A stretch of DNA of 64,000 nucleotides from Bombyx mori (taxonomy: Eukaryota > Arthropoda > Insecta > Lepidoptera > Bombycidae). The position numbers and the translations under genes are program-made. The notes under the pieces were generated by a model. That model was given only the letters and a program-made list of their open reading frames with translations. It did not search any database and was not told the origin of the DNA. Where the stretch lies: assembly GCF_030269925.1 (NCBI RefSeq), contig NC_085124.1, forward strand, positions 4,712,001 to 4,776,000, read 5' to 3'. Of the stretch, positions 57,358 to 64,000 are shown piece after piece; the first letter of the stretch is position 1; each line of letters begins with the position of its first letter.

Positions 57358-57802
57358 TTGTTTTTTATTGTTTAGGTGGGTGGACGAGTTCAAGTCCCAC
57401 CTGGTGTTAAGTGGTCATCGAAGCCCATAGACATCTACAACGTAAATGCGGCCGCTTACATGTAGACATAAGTTCTAAGGTCTCAGTATAGTTACAACGG
57501 GCCCTACCCTTCAAACCGAAAAGCATTACTGCTTCAGGGCAGAAATAGGCAGAGTGGTGGTATCTACTCGTGCGAAGCGACAAGAGGTTTTACCACCAGT
57601 AATTACGAAAATTATAATTTTGCGGGTTTGATTTTTACTACACGATGTTATTCCTTCACCGTGGAAGTCAATTGTGAACATTTGTTAAGTACGTATTTCA
57701 TTAGAAAAATTGGTACCCCCCCGCCTAGCCTGCGGGATTCGAACACCGGTGCATCGCTAGATACGAATGCACCGGACGTCTTATCCTTTAGGCCACAACG
57801 AC
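57358..57802 (-). mobile_element. Bm1 SINE, near full length
   Basis: On the - strand: GTTGTGGCCTAAAGGATAAG ... GTGTTCGAATCCCGCAGGC, middle, body, tail; about 440 bp. The clearest tRNA-like head in the window. Confidence 0.92.
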
Positions 57803-57809
57803 TCAATTC

Positions 57810-58115
57810 CATTAACAAATTATCTTTAATCTCGTGTTGCTCGTTTATGGTATCACCATGCTTCATAATATGTTGCCGCGAATCCACCGTGTCGAAAAAC
57901 CGTAATTTGTGTATTATCTGTGAATATCGTTCGAAATATTCTGACATTTCTGTTATGTCAAATACTTTATCAAAGACTAGACAGTTCGTGAGAGGATATA
58001 AATATTTTTTGCCGAAATAATGATTTTTAAATACAGAATTCACGTTAACCAACCGAATCGTCAGCTTATTTCTGCCTTTTGAACTAAAAACGTAACCATT
58101 AGCAATGCGTCGTAA
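57810..58115 (-). pseudogene. Protein-like frame of unknown origin, cut by Bm1
   Basis: On the - strand about 100 codons stay open upstream of the Bm1 (VNSVFKNHYFGKKYLYPLTN, MSEYFERYSQIIHKLRFF). The composition looks like real protein rather than random AT-rich sequence. There is no ATG in a good position, a stop precedes it, and Bm1 replaces its 3' side. I do not recognise the family; a domesticated, viral or transposon origin are all possible. Confidence 0.3.
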
Positions 58116-58429
58116 AATAATGAATGACGCGTCTAATGTCTATTACTTGGGCGAAAAGTAACATTCCTTGGATATCCTTTTTTGGTCTAGATGAGCCAAC
58201 GTCCATCTGGTCAGTTGCGTTCGAAGACATTAATACGTTCAACAATCCCATTACTCTATTTCATAGTGCGACACTAAAAGGCAATGACGTTATTGTTAAA
58301 AAAAAACCCGCGGAACTCTTCGAATGGTACTAATGGGCAGTCCCCAGCCGCATCTTACGATAAATTACAATATTACTATATTTTGCGTCAATATATTTTG
58401 TGTAAGAATTTCTAAAAATCTGTGATCTT

Positions 58430-58690
58430 TTATTGGAACGAAGTTCCTTATGGGACGATGCGGAGGGGTACCCTAACCGGGAAAAAACGTCCGTAACGTA
58501 AGATTTTTATTATTTTCCCGGAATAAAATAAAGTTGATAACTTTGTAAAGTCGTTTTTTATTTATTTTTATCATTAAAAAAATCATAATAAAAAATGTAT
58601 ACCCGAATTTTTTACCTCGAATTAAATTTTACATTTTTATAATAAAGAACTTCGTTCCTATCCGGTGTCCCACAACACCACACATCTTTT
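58430..58690. repeat. GGAACGAAGTTCC repeat, copy 1
   Basis: Opens with the palindrome GGAACGAAGTTCC and closes GAACTTCGTTCCTATCCGGT GTCCCACAACACCACA. The same two ends bound copy 2. Unclassified. Confidence 0.5.
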
Positions 58691-58889
58691 TACTAATATT
58701 TATCGATTTAAGCAAATCATAGTTTCTTAGGTTTTTACGAGTCATAGTTACTGAAGGAGATTCATAGTTTGAATTCGATTAGTCTACCATTATCACCGAG
58801 TTTCTTAATAAAACATTCTACAAGTCGAAACAATGATTCCATATGTAATGTTTCTTGTTATTTTTATATATGTACATAATTATTGAAAT

Positions 58890-59352
58890 TTTGGAACGAA
58901 GTTCCTTACGGCAGGCTTGGAGGACATAGGGATTTTCATGCGCGACCGAACTGAAAAAAATATGATAGTAAAACCGTAAGAAAAAATCAGTGGAAAAAAT
59001 CCGTGGAAAAAAGTGCGTGGAATAAAACCGTTAAATGAGACGTGCGCAGGCGCGACAGTCGCATACACAAGCGAGTAGTGTATAATACCTTTCTCTTTCT
59101 CCCTCTTTCTTTTCGTTCTCTCATCCATTCTCTTTCTATTTTACGTAATTTATTATTTCCTAAAATACTGAATTTCCTAAACACTTTCCTATACTTAAAT
59201 AAAAACTAATCAGCAAAATTTAAGAGAAAAATCAAGAAAACCTACATAAAATTGAGCACGATTTTGGAACGAAGTTTTTTTTTGCAAATTGTGTCGATTC
59301 TACATTAGCCGAAGGAACTTCGTTCCTATTTGGTGTCCCACAACACCACATT
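58890..59352. repeat. GGAACGAAGTTCC repeat, copy 2
   Basis: TTTTGGAACGAAGTTCCTTA at 58890 and GAACTTCGTTCCTATTTGGT GTCCCACAACACCACA at the end; the interior differs from copy 1, and a third partial motif lies near 59263. Confidence 0.5.
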
Positions 59353-59908
59353 TGTATTTTTGAAATTTTATTACCGTATAAAATAATAAAAATATAATTA
59401 ATTAGGGTTGGCTCTATAGAATTTAGTTCTTGAACTTGTAGTTATTTTTTATGTATAATATAATAAAGGTTGTTCATCCAAAGCTGTCTTTTATTATCTC
59501 AAATCATGTAAAGCCTTTAGAGTACTACAACCAGAAACATCCGTAGGACTAAACTGTGACCTCGTCTCTACCTAGAGTCACATTAAAACTTATTAGAACA
59601 TTTCGAAACAGAACTAAACGTAACGTATTAACATTGGTTAGCTATTGACGTGTGAACTGGAGCTGTGGCTTCGTTTTCATATAAGCAAACGTTTTCTATA
59701 CTTTTCATCTCAATAAGGGTGTGTGTATATTTTTTGTAAACTTAATGTTATTTATAATTAATATCTTCTTCTTCTTTCTTTCTTATAACCCCCCTCTACT
59801 GGGGTGTAGGGCTTGAATCAATTAATGTTATTTATATAGTAACTGCTATGTATCTTAATGGTAACGTAAAGCACAAACCGTTGCGCCAACGCCATCGAGA
59901 TCTGTGAA
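59353..59908. other. No gene seen
   Basis: AT-rich; a CTT-rich run near 59765-59790. Confidence 0.5.
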
Positions 59909-60071
59909 CTTAGTACGAGTTTTTTAACGTTCTCGATAGCGTAAAAGTTAACATAAATTTGTATGGAGTTAGAACGGTTACCTACGTTTGCCGCTAGGGG
60001 CGCTGTTCCAACTGCATACAAATTTGATTTAACTTTTACGATACCGAGAACGTTAAAACACTCGCACTAAG
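59909..60071. mobile_element. Palindromic MITE, copy 2
   Basis: Same ends and core (TGCCGCTAGGGGCGCTGT) as 28438-28591, with differences in the terminal arms. Ends CTTAGTACGAGTTTTTTAAC and CACTCGCACTAAG. Confidence 0.85.
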
Positions 60072-60156
60072 CACACTGCTCCTCATATCTCAGACAGAGT
60101 AACAGTAGTCACTAAAAAGTAAATGTGTTGAGTTGCTCGAATGTATCTTTCGAGCG

Positions 60157-60286
60157 ACGTAGCTTCGGTAGGCAGCAGCTTGGCTCTGCCCCTGACATTG
60201 CTGAAGTCCATGGGCGACGGTAACCACTCACCATCAGGTGGGCCGTATGCTCGTCTGCCTACAAGGGCAATAAAAAAAAAAAAAAC
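60157..60286 (+). mobile_element. CR1/Jockey-type LINE 3' UTR fragment
   Basis: GGTAGGCAGCAGCTTGGCTC ... CCTACAAGGGCAATAAAAAA; only the last 130 bp of the element. Confidence 0.8.
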
Positions 60287-60979
60287 GTGGGCAAGAACAA
60301 AAACAATTGTTTCGCGCGACCACGAAAACTGTATTTGAAATTTCAACGACTAGAACCAACTGTAAAAGGTTTGTTTTAACGAATGACAGTAGTTTGGTAC
60401 GTGCAGACATTCTATTATTTACAGTTTTCATCGCTCAAGGAAAAATCCTGACGGCTGTGATGTGTAATCGATCGCGTGACGCGAAAACAATAGATAGTAA
60501 GTATTGAGTCGGTATGTAATTATTGTAAAGTGACATAGTTTCGGTATCATAGGAAATCGTATGTTGAGTTATTAACGTCAGGTCTTATTCACGAGTATGG
60601 TCAACGTTGTTTTTCGTTTTTTAGTCCGTTACTCAACGGGGTTTTTTGTGTATGATAATGATTGTACATTTGAAATCAGAGACTCAACATTTTTACTTTC
60701 AATCCCCTGAAAGTCGTACATGGGGTGTGCAGATCAATGCGTATAGTTGGCAGTATGTAATGCTTTGTCTGTGACTTCATACAGAGACATCGCGTCGAAA
60801 ACTCATTCCACGTTCGAAGCGATCCCTTCGAGTCAAAAACTATTGTTAAATATGAATTTAGTTTGGAAACCAAAACTTTGAAAGTCAATCTCTAATTTTG
60901 GTCCAACAATTATTATATATTTCGAAATTCGATTTGAAATTTTCAAAGACAATCATCAATCGGCAATTGGTCCTTCATA
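60287..60979. other. No gene seen
   Basis: Open frames on both strands, none with a recognisable motif. Confidence 0.45.
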
Positions 60980-61201
60980 TCACTACATAGTATAAAACAA
61001 AGTCGCTTTCTCTGTCCCTATATCTGTCTTTCCCTATGTATGCTTAAATCTTTAAAACTACGCAACGGATTTTGATGCGGTTTTTTTTAATAAATAAAGT
61101 GATTGAAGAGGAAGGTTTATATGCATAATAACATGCATTAAATAGTGGGGAAATCAATAATAAATTACAGTTTCCGAAGCGAAGCGAGGGCGGGTTGCTA
61201 G
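60980..61201 (+). mobile_element. Non-autonomous Helitron, family D copy 2
   Basis: A|TCACTACATAGTATAAAACA start and GCGAGGGCGGGTTGCTAG|T end. Inverse orientation to the copy at 11.8 kb, with strong similarity. Confidence 0.78.
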
Positions 61202-61638
61202 TTATTTATAATTTTAATATTGGTACTTACGAACACAATCATTTTTGAAACATTTTAGTTTTTCTACAAGTATCGTGCTTTGGTTACTCTATTTCTATTT
61301 TTCTGAATAATCCATTTCGGATTCCATCTTAATTTTTGTATTTTTGTTCTAACGCCAATCTATATCTTTCGCGTCAATTAGGCGATTTCCTTGTTGTTAT
61401 TAATTACGTATAATTAATAAATCATATTAGTTCAGATATTCTTATGGGTAATTTTGTCATCCGTTACATATTCTAACCTTATTTTCTAACTACGAAGTCT
61501 AGTCATTACACGGGTTGATCGAAAAACTGCAAAACTTGAAACTTTGACAATTGATGTCTTTATACTATTCCCATGAGCTAAAGATGTATTTCACTCCTGA
61601 CGGGGTACTTTGATAATGAAGGACTCCCAATTAATTAT

Positions 61639-61876
61639 TACTGGTACTCTTGTGAGTCCGCGCGGGTAAGTACCACCACCCTGCCTATTTCGGCCGTGAA
61701 GCAGTAATGCGTTTCGGTTTGAAGGGTGGGGCAGCTGTTGTACTGTAAAAACTGAAACCTTAGAACTCATCTCTCAAGATCTCTCTCATTTAAATTTTCG
61801 ATGTCTATGGGCTCTGGTAATTACTTAACACCAGGTGGGCCGTGAGATCATTCACACATATAAGCAATAAATAAAA
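61639..61876 (+). mobile_element. Bm1 SINE, 5'-truncated
   Basis: TGTGAGTCCGCGCGGGTAAG ... ACATATAAGCAATAAATAAA, with a short decayed part in the middle. Confidence 0.88.
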
Positions 61877-63591
61877 AGTTTATATTGTAACCATGCCGTC
61901 GATACTTTCAATATTATAATCCTGATTCACTCGTGCGAAACCGGGTGAGTAGCTAGTTGTCTTATAAAGCAATAAAAAAAACGTCCACTTTATCAGATTA
62001 TAGACGAGTTAATATAAAACTCAAGTACTCTTTGTATATAATCGAGATAATTCATCATTATCTAATTTTTGTAAATATTTAGTTGTAATAAATTAATTTG
62101 GTACAGATTATACTAGTTTATTTGGCTGTTTAGGTATTTACTTAGCGCGTTTAAGACAAAAAAAAATTGCGCCTGAATACCTGGTTTAGTAAAAACTTTT
62201 TGATATTCAACTATGTGTTTATATTCGTATTTTGAAACAAATTCTTTGCACGTAATTTGCACGCTTTCTGTGTGTTTCTTTTGTGAATAGTAGTAGTATT
62301 TAGTGTAGTAGAATATTTCAATTAAATCTTTAATCACATAAAAAATTTAAATCATCATCAATCTTAGCAGATGTGTGATTTTTAATGAAGAAGTCTTTTA
62401 GAACTACGGAATGGCCAACAACTTATTAGTAGTTACTGTAAGTCATGGACGCCGTAATCTGAATAGTGTAACTGGTGAGCCACGTTTTCTCATTATTCAA
62501 ATCGAAACTTTGTGAAAGAAATAAGCAGGCTCCTAATACACATAAATTTCATTAATAACATCGCATAGAAGGCATACGCGTCGTGGGAAGAACACCATCC
62601 ATATGATCAGATCTGGTTAAGAAAGTGGTTCGTGGTAGTCTACCCTATGCGGTCCATGCCACCCATGACCGAACACTACGGAAGAAAGTCACATATGGTC
62701 GCGATCCTCAGCAGTGAGGGAACGACGAGGAAGAAAATTTATTATTTTCTAAAAAAAAACGTCATAAGAAATCTACTACGTTCCAATCGCCCCGAAAAAG
62801 AGTGGCTTTCTTTTGTTTTATGTAGCTAATCTTGTCGCGTAATTTGAAAAAAAAAAACAGAGGCACCGAATTATGAACCTTATCCTTTTGATAATTTGAA
62901 GTTTATTAACCAAAAATTGCTCTGAATATTCACCTGAACAAAGATCGTTGTAAATTGACAATATCTAAACACCATACGTCTAATGGACTGTTTTCCAAAC
63001 ATATCTTTTAAAATCAATGCATTACCATTAATTATCCAACAGACTAACGGGAGAACTCTCTGTGTGTTAACTAACGGCATCCTGAAAGACATAAAATTTA
63101 AGATGCCACTACTGTATTTAAATTCCCAGTGAATCTAAATTTATAGTGAAAACTAATCAGTGATAAGACATTTTTTATTTTACAATTTCTCAACGAACTT
63201 TAACTAAATATTTCATCATTTTCTTTAAATATGTAAAATACATATATCTCGTCTTTCTTTCACAAATATTTTTCTATATTTAATTAAATTAAGTTTTTTA
63301 AACGGATATATTTCACTACTTTATTATCTACCTGTTTCATAAAATTTCGAACAGCCAATTTGAAATCTCACTCTGATTGAAATTAGCCTTATTCAGGACG
63401 CTTACTTTACATTAGATGCCATTTGGTTGACACTTATGTAACTGACACCACTCCGTCTACTTAACACTAAATAACCCAAATAATTACTAAGCAGCCATAA
63501 ATGATACAAACCTTGCACAATTAAATGGTTAATCTAATCATAAAGTTTTAATCACCGCTGTTGAACGAAGACATGTTTCTTAAAAGTTTCG
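61877..63591. other. No gene seen
   Basis: AT-rich. A more GC-rich patch at 62570-62745 may be retroelement-derived, but I could not assign it. Confidence 0.4.
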
Positions 63592-63808
63592 TCTATACTA
63601 ATATTATAAAGAGGAAAGATTTGTTTGTTTGTTTGTTTCGAATAGGCTCCGAAACTACTGGACCGATTTGAAAAATTCTTTTTCCATTAGAAGCCGACAT
63701 TGTCCCTGATGAACATAGGCTACTTTTTTTTATTAATTTTTTATTTTTATTTTTTTGGTTTCATGTGTGTTTTAATGTTTCCGAAGCGAAGCGAGGGCGG
63801 GTCGCTAG
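63592..63808 (+). mobile_element. Non-autonomous Helitron, family C copy 2
   Basis: Same as 20979-21181: TCTATACTAATATTATAAAG start, GGCGGGTCGCTAG|T end. It has an expanded TTTG run near 63622. Confidence 0.78.
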
Positions 63809-64000
63809 TCTTTATATAATTTTGTTGAAGCTTGCGAAATACAATTGCTTCTAGAATTTCATGTCTGACACTATTGGTCAATACAACGACTGATTAATGA
63901 TTTTAATTGTGTTCGAATCAATAATAAATCGTAATCTATTACATCTTTAAGATACTGTCGATTTCGCAAAGAAAGTCTAATAGATATATATAAAAAACAT

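Noticed and set aside
57700..57810. Possible tRNA gene (TGGCCTAAAGGATAAGACG ... TTCGAATCC)
   Set aside because: This is the Bm1 head; it joins SINE middle sequence directly and recurs at 1.4, 5.1 and 37.5 kb. It does not fold as a complete tRNA by eye.
57628..58020. 130-codon + strand frame including LSFRPQRL
   Set aside because: Its first half is Bm1 SINE sequence; the apparent protein is a read-through.

Overview
This is nuclear DNA from a silkworm, Bombyx (B. mori or a very close relative). The main evidence is some twenty copies of the Bm1 SINE, including three near-full-length copies with a tRNA-like head, in both orientations. The AT-rich, intron-bearing, low-coding-density layout and the best matches of the two genes (Drosophila IP3K and Ork1) also point to an insect. 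Bm1 and other family names are recalled, not searched.

Only about 8 kb in the middle holds recognisable host genes. On the + strand, 31.9-39.7 kb, is an inositol 1,4,5-trisphosphate 3-kinase gene (IP3K; six coding exons, about 347 residues, with the first exon proposed rather than certain). On the - strand, 44.4-40.0 kb, is the bulk of a two-pore-domain potassium leak channel orthologous to Drosophila Ork1: five exons, both pore loops, and a cytoplasmic tail of about 730 residues in one exon. The exon(s) for its N-terminus and first membrane helix were not found. The two genes meet tail to tail, with poly(A) signals about 0.4 kb apart. Both act in calcium/membrane-potential signalling, but nothing in the sequence shows that they work together.

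The rest is transposon-rich intergenic or intronic DNA. 0-31 kb: non-autonomous Helitrons of several families, some nested or abutting, Bm1 copies, a GC-rich A-tailed retroelement (one copy a head-to-tail dimer), a hAT-type MITE with perfect 8-bp target duplication, non-LTR retrotransposon 3' ends, a 164-bp tandem duplication and a long foldback. 44.5-64 kb: more LINE 3' ends, a second tRNA-headed SINE, a TTAA-flanked piggyBac-type MITE, an 87-bp (29-codon) minisatellite, a second copy of a palindromic MITE also present at 28.4 kb, and unidentified protein-like remnants near 57.2-58.3 kb.

I found no bacterial features, CRISPR array or intact transposase, and no convincing rRNA or functional tRNA gene. 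The feature most worth following up is the serial R-x-x-S-(I/L)-F-P-(S/T)-F repeat in the Ork1 tail. The transposon structures, although well supported, are mostly new copies of known kinds of element.
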